64,000 bases of DNA from Pycnopodia helianthoides (GCA_032158295.1 CM063249.1:10873139-10937138); one strand, 5' to 3'. Shown: positions 22,273 through 33,755, counted from the stretch's first letter. Numbers and translations: made by a program. Notes: generated by a model from the letters alone, not told the origin.

Positions 22273-25200
22273 CTGCAAAGAGACAGGAACAAAAAGTGTG
22301 AATTACACAATCAGTAAAGGACTAACGGGATAAGGACTGGTCATCACTGGCGAGCCGCCACACGATGGCCTTTACCACGCAGTGAAGACTTGGTTCCCTT
22401 ACTGTTATTCCCATTAAAAAACAACCTCAACGAAAATAAACCCTTAACGAAATGGCATCAAAACTACTAGTTGTTCATCAGTTGAAGATCGGTGCCAGCT
22501 ATACAGACGCATTTATAATTGTAAATCTCTGAATGATAACACCTGTTTTTTTTGTGTGAAGAATAATAACAATGGCTAGATAATTATTATGGTACTTCAT
22601 TAAAAACTATACAGTTTATGGGTCACGTATCAGTTCATCCACTTAAAAGCTTATGAAACATTCCCTACACGAAGTTTAACACACACAAAAATGCAACATT
22701 TGTTGAGGCTCGAATTACCAGAATAACGTGCACTTTCTTTTAAAAAGGAGGTTGTCTGGACGCACAATGTGTTTTTACCGTGAGTTTTTTGGGGTGTCCA
22801 TTTTTAATTTGTACTTGCTTACATCTATTTTAGAACCGTCCCTATACGTACTTACAATAATGTGATGTGTAACCACTCCAAGCTTCCTAAAGAGATCAGT
22901 GTGCACAAAGATGTCGTAAGTATCGTACAGCACATACCCTGTGGAATAGAAAAGGCGACATGCATGAATATCGAGTAGGCACATTATGACTCAAAACATC
23001 AACATTGAAACAAACACTGGGTCAAAGGTTGAGAGGCACAATCTGTCCGCTCCGTACCCTGTTTCGAGGTTTGTCAATGGCGATTGTGCAGATTGTGTTC
23101 TTTGGTGAGTACTTTCGACATGTACAGTGAAATATATATTCAACAGATGTTAGTTTCGCAATATTGAATGGTGTTATTGGCAGCTGAGTGTGCAAATTGT
23201 AGGCTACCTATTCTCGTATACTGAACGCAGCAATACTTCATATTTTATAGCTTTAATCAAATCAAAATAAAAAAATAAGGTTAGAAGATAATGCAGTAAC
23301 AAATGCAATTTCTTGTACCCTCTTATTTTTAAATTGAAGTATTTTTCTATTAAAGAAAGTTCACCCTATAAATACAGTTTGAAGCCACGCCCACACCCAC
23401 GGCCTGACCGAAGCTCGACGAACTCACCAGACATTACAGCAAAGCCAGCGTCAGCAACAACCGAGTAGTAACCGATCGGGTCCGTCCATATTTGGGGATG
23501 GTTGAACAAGCTGAAGAAAAAAAACATGTCGACAGATAATATAATGATTATGCATGCTGGGTGCACCCCACTAAATAGGGAGTAAACAGAGCGTAGGCCT
23601 CATCAACTTTTTGTAGGCCCACAAAACATTCTGTTCCAGACAGATTTGAGAGCCCAAGAAAAGGGATACAGTGTAAAGGAAATATGGCCAAATGTGATCT
23701 GGGCGTTGTTGACTTCCAACTTGAGGTATTTTGGATGACATAGGCCCTGAAATAAATGGTCCTATAGTTGCCGAGAGGTGTATAGGGACATTTTCCGAGA
23801 TTGATGCTTGGATGTTTGGTAAATAACACCGGTGTATAGGGGTGTTTTTATCTGGAGGGAGAATAACTCGACATGCCTTGGGACTCCCTATATTAAATTG
23901 AGCAGAGGATAAAAGTTCAAGAGTCAATGAAAAATGTCCCCTTTTACTGTATGTAAAAGGCTGTGGTGAGACTTCTAGGTATTTTTCGTGTATTTTTTAA
24001 TATTTAGCACTTTGCACTGTGTGCTATGGGATTTTATTAAGTGGATGCACCCTTATGATGCAAATATTGGGCCACAGTGAAGACTTTAAGCTCCAGATCG
24101 GAGCGTGAAGACTCCTTGCATTGGCCGCCATCTTTGATGTCAAACTTTTGGAAACGTGCACGAGTGTGCACGACTCTCAGCCAATTGTAGCTATTCATTG
24201 ACCCATAGTGACCTCAGTGAAGATGACTGTTTTGGTCTAGTGGCGCCATTATGCAAGGTGTACAGCAATAATACAACAAACCAAATCTGCCAGTTGCAAT
24301 GCGTGGGAACTTATGACCTGTGTGGGAACTTATTGAATTTGTGGACAAAGAACTTTGTAGAAGAACAAAACAAGTATGTCCCGTGTCCCATAACAAAAAT
24401 AGAGAGGAAATGTCCAGTTCTAGATGTGGAAGGAAAACCCCACGCAATCAGGTAGGGAGTTAGTAGGGACTGAAAAACCCAGTCCACATGCAAGGCTCCG
24501 GTCTGAGGTGGGATTTGAACCTGGGGGTCCATACAGGTGACAGAAAGGAAAAGAAAACATTGAGCCAACCTGTATCATAGTCGTACCATGTCCATGTGTA
24601 GCAATTTCTAGGAAATTTTACCGGCCACATTATGAAACAAAAAATGACTAATAGCTATAAAAAACAAAACCTAAATCAAACAGCAAGAGTGCAGACTTAA
24701 TTATTGGTTGTTCGGATAATGAATCTCAACTCCATTATCTCACCCCCCCCCCTCGAAACAAATGTTATCACAACTATGCATTTAACTAGACTGCATTTGC
24801 ATTAGTAATTTATTTTTGAAGCCAGTCTCAATTCTATGGTTTGGTGGAACAGAATAAGACAGTAACATATCAGCAGACAACAGTGTCGAATAAAACCTAA
24901 CAATATCAATTCAGAATAACTGCGGGTCGTAACGGGTGTCAATGTTGTCATTCCCTTTGGGGCACGGCTCCTAACCTTCACATGTATATGGTTCCAAAAT
25001 AAAATGGAATGTCAATGGTATGTTGATGACTTTGGACCCAAATGTAAGCAGAAAATACACATGTATAGGGAAATGGGTGTATCCTGTAACTTGCTTTCCT
25101 ATCCTATCCGATCTTGGCAGGCCTATGGAAATCATTGAGCAAGTTCGGGTGGGCGACTATATAGACTTACCAGACATAGAGCACATGGATATTGACTCGA

Positions 25201-25545
25201 TCGACCATGCACTGGAGCATGGTCGAGCTAGTAAACTCGAGAGCTGCGTCACACTGTTTAGTCTAGTCACTCTATAGTCGCCCACCCGAACTTGCCCATG
25301 GTATAAGGTCTCAAAAACCCTTCTTGGTATACGTGTTTATGTAATGAGTCAACCTACCAGTATAACACGATTGCAGATATCAGTAGAGAGTTGAATAACG
25401 ATGTACTGGCATTCCTCCACCGGTGCCGTTCTTTCCCGGAGTACTTCCCCGGAGGTGCAGCGATCGGGAGCACATCCAACGCCGAGTTAAAACACTGAAA
25501 CCCGGCGGCAGAGCCGACAACGATCGGTACATACCACGGAAACAT
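21883..25545 (-). CDS. TLC-domain membrane protein, copy 2 (TLCD4/TMEM56-like)
   Basis: Exons on the minus strand: A 25358-25545, B 23428-23510, C 22856-22938, D 21883-22272, about 247 aa, close to the roughly 260 aa of vertebrate TLCD4. It starts MFPWYVPIVVGSAAG (ATG 25543-25545), a first membrane segment, then KYSGKERHRWRN, LFNHPQIWTDPIGYYSV, GYVLYDTYDI, VVTHHII, and LLTEIHSIFLHSRQ, followed by helices and a polar tail KDNHMILDDRG. All junctions are GT-AG with phases 2, 1, 0. The TLC fold is a multi-pass membrane domain found in ceramide synthases and lipid regulators; catalytic activity cannot be inferred here. Most similar to copy 3. Confidence 0.82.
22856..22938 (-). CDS. TLC copy 2, exon C
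   Basis: 83 bp, acceptor ttccacag, donor GTAAGT. It encodes GYVLYDTYDIFVHTDLFRKL then GVVTHHII. Confidence 0.85.
23428..23510 (-). CDS. TLC copy 2, exon B
   Basis: 83 bp, acceptor tttcttcag, donor GTGAG. It encodes LFNHPQIWTDPIGYYSVVAD then AGFAVMSG. Identical to copy 3 as far as can be read. Confidence 0.85.
24405..24575 (-). mobile_element. tRNA-derived SINE, family B
   Basis: In reverse it reads ggttggctca...cctgtatgg..., with a diverged B-box (ggttcaaatcccacc), then ggactgggtttttcagtccc and tccacatctagaac. It matches 53437-53690 and, at the orthologous intron position, 32735-32905. It therefore inserted before the segmental duplication. Confidence 0.75.
25358..25545 (-). CDS. TLC copy 2, exon A with start codon
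   Basis: 188 bp from ATG to donor GTAGGT, phase 2 out. It encodes MFPWYVPIVVGSAAGFQCFN, then SALDVLPIAAPPGKYSGKER and HRWRNASTSLFNSLLISAIV. Confidence 0.82.
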
Positions 25546-25752
25546 AACGTAATACGGTCGGTTTCGAAGACAAGTAGTGCAGCCGTCGTATGGAGAGGTC
25601 AGCGTGTCAACTTTTTATCACAGAAAAAAAGAGCAAACGTCTGTTCATCAGGCTGAGCTGAACGGCGTATGGTCACGACTATGACGGATATAGTCATGGT
25701 CGCATGTGTGTGCCTGTCTTTCATCCAACCACAATGGTCGCTTCTGTAAAAT

Positions 25753-25955
25753 TACTTCACATGGAAGCAGGATTGGTTTTCCCATGGAATAACAATGGTT
25801 TTCCCATGGAATAACAATGGGTTTCACCATGGTTTCACCATGGTTTCACATAGTGGGTGGACTGGTTTTCCCATGATTGGAGGAAGGAATAGTTTTACCA
25901 TAAAGGAAAGCATATGGTTTTCCCATTGAAGAAGGAATGGTTTTCCCATGCCGGA
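25753..25955. repeat. Degenerate ggttttcccatgg tandem repeat (short allele)
   Basis: About eight degenerate units centred on tggttttcccatgg with spacers of 10-25 bp (gaataacaa, ggaaggaa). The corresponding array beside copy 3 is about twice as long (34745-35125). Non-coding. Confidence 0.75.
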
Positions 25956-27474
25956 TGCGAACTTCTCTGCTTAACACCAGCGGGCAAGATGCCTACAGCA
26001 AGACGCATGTATGGCGATATTTTCTGCCAAAGGATTAGTGGAAAACAAAGAGAACAAAAAACATATTAAAGGGATTGCATGTAAATGCACCATATGTAGT
26101 TTAAAAGTAATACTGTTGAATTTTCATGCAGTTTTGTGCATGTGTAGACATGAGGTTGTCCACCTCGCTACTTTCATTTACCACAATTTTAGTATCACTA
26201 TCCTTTTGTGAAGATTTGTTGAAATGACTTTCTGTTCATTTTGTGCAATTTACAAGCCTTTTCTTACAACGTGGATGTGCGCATGGAAACATCAATTGGT
26301 TTTGTTCCTATCATCAATCTCAAAAAACCACCTCGCTCAGTCCATCGGCTAACTGTTTTGCTTTAACCATTAAGTTTTTTTTGGGGGGGGGGCGTTGAGC
26401 ACGAGTACAAACAGTAATAAAACCTTAGTAAGATAGTTAAAATCAATGCTTAATTTATATTAAACAAACTTGGTTTTCAGTTCCATCTCGTCCTTGCCCA
26501 CCATACTGCTGTCTACATTGAAAGTAAGCCGTGTCAAGTACCCAGCGATCTCAACAGACTTCTAATAAGCCCGGGATGCTCTGTGGTATAGTCTAGGTCA
26601 AGGACGATTGTATCCAGCATTCTTGTTATACAGAATCAATTTCCTTGTAACTTTGCTTTGTCAAGTGTGCATTTCACGGCACTGTTGACATTCACACCTG
26701 CAAGGACGTTATCCTTTATTTATTTATTAATAGTTATACATTTTGTGAATTATTTATTTATTTTTTATTACCTCTATTTTTTCGTTTTCTTTTTTGTTGT
26801 GTGTATGCTGCTTACTTGAAATAACAAAAAAAAGAAAAAGATAACAATGATAAAGTTTAAAACAGTACACGGACAAAAACCGTGACAGAAAATCTCAAAC
26901 AATGAAAGGGTACTTTGACTGAGTAAAAACTGAAAAATCATTCGACATGGTGTAACTTGATCAACACGCTATTGATATTATGACAAAATCATTCGTACGA
27001 AACTAGTAAGTTGGGCTCCCCCGTGAGTCTTATATCTATATAAGGCGTGACTCCTATAGGAGTTCACACACTTTGGGCCTCCGTAATGCAGACAGCTGTA
27101 AAGTTTCAAAATGGTCATTGATAGCTCAACATTTTCTGGTCTTCAGCCAGCAATAACTTCTATTTTTTCAAGGTGTTTTTTATTACGTCTCAAGTTTGGT
27201 GTCAAATTACACGTAATGTCCCCTTGGGGACATTCCTAATTTTTTATAAAAACCAGTAACGGTCACACATGTAGGCAAGATGTTCACCACAGTGTTTTTT
27301 TACTCATAAACAAAAATACTAAAAAAGGCTAAAAAAAGAAACTATCATGATCATCCTTTTATGATTTTGTAATTGTATGCTTGACCTGATTGATTTTCTT
27401 TCAAAGGAAACTTTTAACCGTTTCAAGTTGAAATTTCGATCGTTGTAACTTACGTTGGAAAACTTACCCGTTGC

Positions 27475-27650
27475 TAAGACGTAACTATAAACAAATAGTA
27501 AACTTGCGGGTACAACCGTGAAGACGAGCAGAGTATACTGTTCGAAACGTCGAGACCACACCGGCTCTTTTCAGAGCCAACACTCCCACAAAAGAGATTT
27601 AATACATGATTGTACCCGCAAGTTTACTATTTATTTATAGTTACTTCTTA
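27475..27650. repeat. Inverted repeat, 40-bp arms, enclosing a histone-type hairpin
   Basis: The arm 27475-27515 (taagacgtaactataaacaa...gcgggtacaa) is the reverse complement of 27610-27650 with few mismatches; the spacer is about 95 bp. Both arms read as VPASLLF-type peptides in opposite directions, but this is a consequence of the repeat and I do not treat it as coding. Confidence 0.7.
27563..27597 (+). promoter_or_regulatory. Orphan histone mRNA 3' stem-loop and downstream-element-like sequence
   Basis: ggctct-tttc-agagcc (27563-27578) has the six-base-pair stem and four-base loop of metazoan replication-dependent histone mRNAs. It is followed by aacactcccac and then a purine-rich acaaaagaga at 27588-27597, the position expected for the U7-binding histone downstream element. 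The preceding 250 bp on this strand do not encode a histone. Confidence 0.55.
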
Positions 27651-27685
27651 TTTCCACGCCTTGCAAAGCTTCAAACACCACTTAC

Positions 27686-27927
27686 CAACTGTTGTTGCCA
27701 AGTCTGTCCATGGTCAATGTCACGCGGTGTTGGTCATCCGAGCCAGAACTCTCAGAACCTCTCTGGTTCATACATAAATAAAGGCCTGATACCAAGTTCC
27801 TGAGCATCCTGTTTACAGGTTCACTTTCACTAGAAAGTTCACTGTGTAACCCCAATGCATAGGAATGGGAGAAGTCTTCAGAGTCCGATGGTGGCGGTGC
27901 CGATGAAAGTTCCTCTCGTTCAGACAT
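27686..27927 (-). CDS. Candidate first coding exon, unknown protein
   Basis: Opens at ATG (27925-27927), reads 80 codons without a stop and meets a consensus donor GTAAGT (phase 2). The product starts MSEREELSSAPPPSDSED, is rich in Ser, Glu and Asp, then has RNLVSGLYLCMNQRG and ends TLTMDRLGNNS. It is more GC-rich than its flanks. I do not recognise the family; the GLYLCMN phrase resembles a fragment common in FGFs, but the surrounding sequence gives no support for that. No matching downstream exon was found before TLC copy 2, whose own start lies 2.1 kb away on the same strand, so it could also be an alternative 5' exon of copy 2. Confidence 0.35.
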
Positions 27928-28660
27928 GTCGAAAAATGTGCTTAGTGTACACGGACACGGGCAAACACCACATCAGCTTGCTGCCTGGTGCGTGCATGCT
28001 TGTCCACTCGGGCCGCAATTTGTTTTGTACCACACACTTACATAGGGGTAAACAGTGAATGGATCCGGGGAGGCGCCCATACCTTATGCGACTAAACAAG
28101 AGCCAGCGTGTGGTTTAAAGAAACAAAATCACACCCGGGCCCCGCAGTGCGTGATTTTTTCGTGTGTGTACGCCGGAGTTTAGACTGGTACCCTTTTGAC
28201 CACTCCGAACCAGACCTCACTACTCGCTCTAATTCGGTGCATAAGCCTACGTCACGACAGCGCGCCACCAGGCGGTATCAGAATTTGTAAAATATTGCGC
28301 AAACAATTTTAGTGAAAAAATTAAATCATGACAAACACTTTAAATTAGTACTTTGTTTTAGTAATATCAAACAATATTTTAAGACAAAACATCGAATTGT
28401 GAAAAAATACCACTTCATAAGACCTTTAAAGTTCTCAGAATTACAGCCTCCTTCCAACCTAACCCTAATTACCCAATTAATTTCCAATCGTCAAGCTTCC
28501 TCCCACATCCTTTTCCAAGCACTCAAACCCATAAATCACCCCTGTGGTATGCACACATGATACCCCGATGGACCATGCACTTGACCACCACCATCATCCG
28601 GTCAGTGACCATCCCCTATACATGTATAATGTCCTTGAATATGGTTTCTAGATCTCCCCC

Positions 28661-28693
28661 CTCTCTCTCTCTCTCTCGCTCTCTCTCTCTCTA
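28661..28693. repeat. CT microsatellite
   Basis: About sixteen CT dinucleotides with one CG interruption, at the left edge of duplication unit 2. Confidence 0.9.
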
Positions 28694-28699
28694 CTCATT

Positions 28700-28880
28700 G
28701 TTCTACGACTAACCAACCCAGAATCGGAAATAAATAATCTAATACAGCCACTTCAAGAACGTTTCCGTTATCTTCTGTTTGTCTTCATTTATCGGTCAAC
28801 ACTTTTAACACCCAAGTATTCACGTGTTACATTTGGTGGCAGCGGTGGGATTTGAACTCACGCCATCGTAATGACAGGTG
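28700..28880 (+). mobile_element. LTR remnant with tRNA-Leu primer-binding site, duplicate copy
   Basis: Homologous to 20783-20965: cacgtgttaca then tggtggcagcggtgggattt (from 28846) with two changes in the tRNA-complementary run. No internal retrotransposon genes follow. Confidence 0.6.
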
Positions 28881-29821
28881 GACGTAGGGCTTACAACAGA
28901 CACATCTTTAACTCTAGAAAGTTAATGCTCACCAAATATAATGGTCTTTGTTTTATTTTCAAACAATAGAACTTTATTAGTCTTTAGAAGTTTATTGACA
29001 CTATTGGATTGGTATGCATCAGCGTTACACCAATTTAGTAGGATCTTTTCGTCAGTTTGTAAAATCCACCATCTTGAAACCGAGCCTAAACGAGTTAACA
29101 AAGTTGCAGTTTGTTCGGAATAGCTGCGTCACTATTGTACGCTACAACCAAACCGAACCATTAACTAGTGACCGAACGCTCAAACACATATCTTGCCCAA
29201 ACTCGCCCCTGCATGGATTCAAAGCAACTTAGGTCTAACCAAAAAGGGAAGACGAAGACTGTGGTCGTATTCAATGATGAGACTTAGAGCTGTCATTGTC
29301 TGTGTCTAGTAGACAGGGAATATTATGATAGTCATCCCTCGCTATAAGGAGCACGTCATAAAGAGGTTCTGCTTATTAAGAGTACACTCTGAAGTCCCGA
29401 ATCTTTTGCTGTCCTGTTATAACAAGTTCCTGTTACAAAGAGGTAATTTGGCCATGCCAGTCCAGCAATCTACATGGCTGTAGTGATGTACGGTGGCTGG
29501 CGTATTCACCTTTTTTGGAGATCAACGGCTTGGGTTTTAAACCACACTGGGACTTGTGATGGTTTTAGGACATTGATTCCTTCATGCCTTCAGGTCAGGG
29601 TTAATAAGGGGAAGGATGTGGCCAAAATGGTTCCATATTCCGTTTTAGATTTGATATTGACCCTTCAGCTCTTCAGGCGGTGAAAGGAAACTGCCACTTG
29701 TTTGAGTCAATCTTCAGGATGATTGTCTCTCTAAACAACTGTTCACATCATCGAGAAAACAACCCTGGTCCTTCATCTTTCTGTAAACTAACCCACACGT
29801 TCCGTACGCGTTTCGCCCTCA

Positions 29822-30202
29822 TCAGTCATCAAGCATGTGGCTGTCTTTACCGTTTGTAACCAAGAAGTCACTGCGAAGTAGCCGCCACAGCAACACCACG
29901 TTAATTGAACACATTACCGCCGTAAAACACGGCAGAATATAGTAGAGGGCGGTGAATGAAGCACTTATCATCGTGCAGGAACAGTACAACGCGAACAGTA
30001 ACGGCACGAGGCGTAACGCCACAAAAGTGACAAGGTTCGTGGATTTATGGACGCTGTAAACCGTGGAGGTTTTGGAGACTCCGTACATGATCAGGAGCTG
30101 ACGTGAGTGGAGGAAGATGGCGTGTACCTCGGTCAAGAGGCCGATGTATAAAACGCCAATCCCTATTGTCTCGTAGCTCAGCATGAACAATGAAATAGCA
30201 AT
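29822..30202 (-). CDS. TLC copy 3, exon D
   Basis: 381 bp, acceptor tctttgcag, phase 0, stop TGA at 29822-29824. One helix segment (RLVPLLFALYCSCTM) differs from copies 1 and 2 (RLVPLLYCCFCSYTM). Confidence 0.85.
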   Translation of the reverse strand: MAISLFMLSYETIGIGVLYIGLLTEVHAIFLHSRQLLIMYGVSKTSTVYSVHKSTNLVTFVALRLVPLLFALYCSCTMISASFTALYYILPCFTAVMCSINVVLLWRLLRSDFLVTNGKDSHMLDD

Positions 30203-33200
30203 CTGCAAAGAGACATGAACAAAATGTGTGAAGGACTAACGGGATAAGGACTGGTCATCACTGGCGAGCCGCCACACGATGGTCATTACCACGCAGTGAA
30301 GACTGGGTTCCCGTACTATTACTCCCATTAAAAAGAAAACTCAACGAAAATAAACACTTAACTAAATGGCATAAAAACTACTACACATGTAGTTGTTCAT
30401 CAGTTGAAGATCAGTGCCAGCTATACAGACGCATTTATGATTGGAAATCTCTCTGAATGATAACACCTGTTTTGTTTTGTGTGAAGATTAATAACAATAA
30501 CTAGATAATTACTAGGTACTAAACATCTCAGTTCATCCACTTAAAAGCTTATGAAACATTCCATATAAGCACATGGGACAACAGTTAAGTTTAACACACA
30601 CAAAAATGCAACATTTGTTAAACGGCTGGTGTGCAATCTGGGACACCATACACGTGAACTGAGGCTCGAATACAGAATAACGTTTACTTTCTTTTTTCAA
30701 AGAAGGTTGTTTGGACGCACAATATTTGTTTAAGTGAGATTTTGGGGGTGTCCATTTTTTTATTTGTATTTTCTTACGTCAATTTTAGAACCTTCCCTAC
30801 ATACTTACAATAATATGATGAGTAATCACAGCAAACACCTTAACGAGATCAGTATGGGTCAAAATGTCGTAAGTATCGTACAGCACGTACCCTGTGGAAT
30901 AGAAGGCGACATGCATGAATATTGATCCATGTCACATTGATCCATGTGACTCCAGTGATCCATGTGACTCAACACATCAACCTTAAACAAACACTGGGTC
31001 AAAGGTTGAGAGGCACAACCTGTGCGCTCCGTACCCTGTTTCGAGGTTTGTCAATGGCGATTGTGCAGATTGTGTTCTTTGGTGTGTATTTTCGAGATGT
31101 GCAGTGAAATATATTTTCAACACCCAGTTCAACAGATGTTAGTTTTGCAATATTGAATGGTGTTATACTGTTATTGGCAGCTGAGTGTGCTGAATGAAGG
31201 CTAACAATTCTCGTAAAAACTGAACGCGGCAATGCTTTATATTTTAAAGCTTTAATCAAATCAAAATCAAAATAAGGTTAGAAGATACTGCAGTAACAAA
31301 TGCACTTTCTTTTACCCTCTTATTTTTAAATTGAAGTATTTTACTATTAGAGAAAGTTCACCCTATAAATGCAGTTTGAAGCCACGCCCACACCCACGGC
31401 CTGACCGAAGCTCGACGAACTCACCAGACATTACAGCAAAGCCAGCGTCAGCAACAACCGAGTAGTAACCGATCGGGTCCGTCCATATTTGGGGATGGTT
31501 GAACAAGCTGAAGAAAAAAAACATGTCGACATATAATATAATGATTATGCATGCTGGGTGCACCCCACTAAATAGGGAGTAAACAGAGCGCCGGCCTCAT
31601 CAACTTTTTGTAGGCCCACAAAACATTCTGTTCCAGACAGATTTGAGAGCCCAAGAAAAGGGATTCAGTGTGAAAGTTTTTGCCCAATTGTGATCTGGGG
31701 GTTGTTGGCGTCCAACTTGAGGTATTTTGGATGACATAGGCCCTGAAATACATGGTCCTATTTGCCGAGAGGTGTAGGGACATTTTTCAAGATTGATGCT
31801 CGGACGTTTGGGAAATTACATCGGTGTAGGGGTGTTTTTATTTGGAGGAAGGATAACTCGACGGACCCAGGGACTCCCCATATTAAATTGAGCAGAAGAT
31901 AAAAGTCAATGAATAATTTTCCCCTTCCTGTAAAAAGCTGTGGTGAGACTTCTAAGTATTTTTCGTGTATTTTCGAATACTTATCATTTTGCACTGTATG
32001 CTATGGGAGTTTATTTAGTGGGGTGAACCCCTTGCATTGGCCGCCATCTTTGATGTCAAACTTTTGGAAACGTGCACGAGTGTGCACGACTCTCAGCTAA
32101 TGATAGCTGTTCATTGACCCATAGAGTGACCTCAGTGAAGGGAACTGTTTTGGTCTAGTGACGCCATTATGCCAAGTGTCTATAGCGATAATACAATCAA
32201 CCAAATCCGCCAGTTGCAATGCGCTTTTCTACAAACAGACCTATGTGGGAACTTTTATTGACTTTGAGGACAAAGAACTTCGAAGAAGAACAAACCAAGC
32301 ATGTTCCATGTGGAGGCTTTCCTTTGGAAACTGTGGGTACACATATCGACTGGTGGATCGATTAGTTTATTCTGGCAAAATCAACACACAAAGTACACTA
32401 TAAATGGACGCTGTAAAACGAGAAGAAAACTTTGCGCAACTATCAAAAGGCCTGAAACAAGTCAATAAAAAACGCTTTGTTTAACACCTCGAATTCCCAA
32501 TAGAATTTAATTTGTTTTAGGGTTTTGATCAACGTCACATCACTTTTATTCAAATCATTACTGCACCAAAATCGCTGAAACAAAATGAGAAAATACAAGG
32601 AACGGAACGCACCGATAATTTCAATTTCAAGCACGTTTTTTCGCAACTGGTACCATTTCAGTTGGAAGTATTTAATTTCATTGCACATCAAACATGCACA
32701 TTTAGCGCCAATAATAGGATGATTCGAGAAGAAAAGTTCAGTTTTAGATGTGGGAGGAAAACCAAAATGGGGGAAAACCCACGTAATCAGGAAGGGACTG
32801 AAAACCCAATCCACATGCAGTGCTTCGATCTGAGGTGGGATTCGAACCTGGCGGGGTCCGCAGGTGAAAGAAAGGGACAGAAAACATTGAGCCAACCTGT
32901 ATCATAGTTTCAGTCTATAGTTAAATGTATAGTTGTGTTTACATTTTTCTCGAGGGGGGGGGTGGTGAGATAATGGAGTTGAGATTAAGTAACGAATAAC
33001 CAATAATGCAGTTTGCATTCTTGCTGTTTGCTTTAGGCTATGTTGTTATAGCTATAACTAAGTATGCTTTGTGTCTAATGTGGCCAGTATAGTTTCCTAA
33101 AAATTGCTGCCCATCACGGACATGGTAAAACCATAGAGTAAGGCTCTATCATTTAACTATAGACTGCATTTGCATTAGTAATTTATTTTTTAGGCCAGTC

Positions 33201-33755
33201 TTAATTCTATGGTTTGAGTGAAACAGTTAATGTTTTTAGATATGCCAGCAGACAACCGTGTCGAATAACCCTACTATATAAACTCAGAATATATGCTGGT
33301 CGTCGTAACGGGTATATTATAGTGTTACCATCCATTTTGCTTGGGGCACGCTCCAAACCTTAACATGTAAATGGTTCTAAAATATGTGGTGTGTAGATGA
33401 ATTTTGACCCAAATGAAAGCAGAAAATATACATGCACAATGGGAAAGGGGCGTATCTTGTGGGTGGTAACTTGCTATCCTATCCTATCTTGGTAGGCAAT
33501 TATCTTATGGCCTCAAAAACCCTGAACAGGCCCCTTCTATACGTGTTTATGTAATGAGTCAACCTACCAGTATACCACGATAACTGATATCAGTAGAGAG
33601 TTGAATAACGATGTACTGGCATTCCTCCACCGGTGCCGTTCTTTCCCGGAATACTTCCCCGGAGGTGCAGCGATCGGGAGCACATCCAACGCCGAGTTAA
33701 AACACTGATACCCGGCGGCAGAGCCGACAACGATCGGTACATACCACGGAAACAT
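29822..33755 (-). CDS. TLC-domain membrane protein, copy 3 (TLCD4/TMEM56-like)
   Basis: Exons on the minus strand: A 33568-33755, B 31425-31507, C 30809-30891, D 29822-30202, about 244 aa. Same architecture as copy 2: MFPWYVPIVVGSAAGYQ start, KYSGKERHRWRN loop, LFNHPQIWTDP, GYVLYDTYDILTHTDLVK, VITHHII, LLTEVHAIFLHSRQ and a tail ending KDSHMLDD. All splice sites and phases are intact and no disabling change was seen, so it should be functional. Differences from copy 2 concentrate in the second half of exon C and in the loops and helices of exon D. The role is inferred only from the TLC domain. Confidence 0.82.
30809..30891 (-). CDS. TLC copy 3, exon C
   Basis: 83 bp. It encodes GYVLYDTYDILTHTDLVKVF then AVITHHII, with acceptor ttccacag and donor GTAAGT. 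Confidence 0.85.
31425..31507 (-). CDS. TLC copy 3, exon B
   Basis: 83 bp, same sequence as copy 2 exon B as far as can be read. Acceptor tttcttcag, donor GTGAG. Confidence 0.85.
32735..32905 (-). mobile_element. tRNA-derived SINE, family B (orthologous to 24405-24575)
   Basis: Reverse reading has ggttcgaatcccacctc (B box) and tccacatctaaaac. Same intron position as in copy 2, so it was inherited through the duplication. Confidence 0.75.
32923..33137. other. Micro-inversion relative to duplication unit 1
   Basis: The order SINE, 'taccatgtcc..gcaattt.taggaaa', 'cagcaaga.tgca', 'caactccattatctcacc' in unit 1 (24575-24790) appears reverse-complemented here between the SINE and catttaactatagac. 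The boundaries carry inverted copies of gtctatagttaaatg (32924 on) and catttaactatagac (33153 on). Confidence 0.65.
33568..33755 (-). CDS. TLC copy 3, exon A with start codon
   Basis: 188 bp, ATG at 33753-33755, donor GTAGGT. Differs from copy 2 at only a few positions (GYQ for GFQ, VIVVY for AIVLY). Confidence 0.82.

Larger units (their letters stand above)
20783..25960. repeat. Segmental duplication, unit 1 (with TLC copy 2)
   Basis: Similarity to 28700-35125 runs through exons, introns and both flanks: the LTR remnant, the 21524-21760 downstream block (nearly identical to 29474-29710), the SINE in intron A-B and the ttttcccatgg array. This is younger than the split from copy 1, whose introns no longer align. 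Confidence 0.85.
25960..28699. other. Single-copy spacer between the two duplication units
   Basis: No homologous counterpart was seen after unit 2. It holds AT-rich DNA (26700-26900), a G-run near 26385, an inverted repeat with a histone-type hairpin (27475-27650), one exon-like ORF (27686-27927) and a CT microsatellite (28661-28693). Apart from that ORF no gene is supportable. Confidence 0.5.

Noticed and set aside
24156..24455. Cys-rich ORF resembling a small secreted protein
   Set aside because: It runs into a SINE and sits in intron A-B of TLC copy 2; the homologous stretch in copy 3 (32158 on) does not keep the frame.
27319..27561. Minus-strand ORF with a hydrophobic VPASLLFVYSYVLATG stretch and a GTAAGT donor
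   Set aside because: The hydrophobic part is one arm of an inverted repeat and is mirrored by the opposite-strand ORF at 27606; the sequence lacks a credible start or partner exons.
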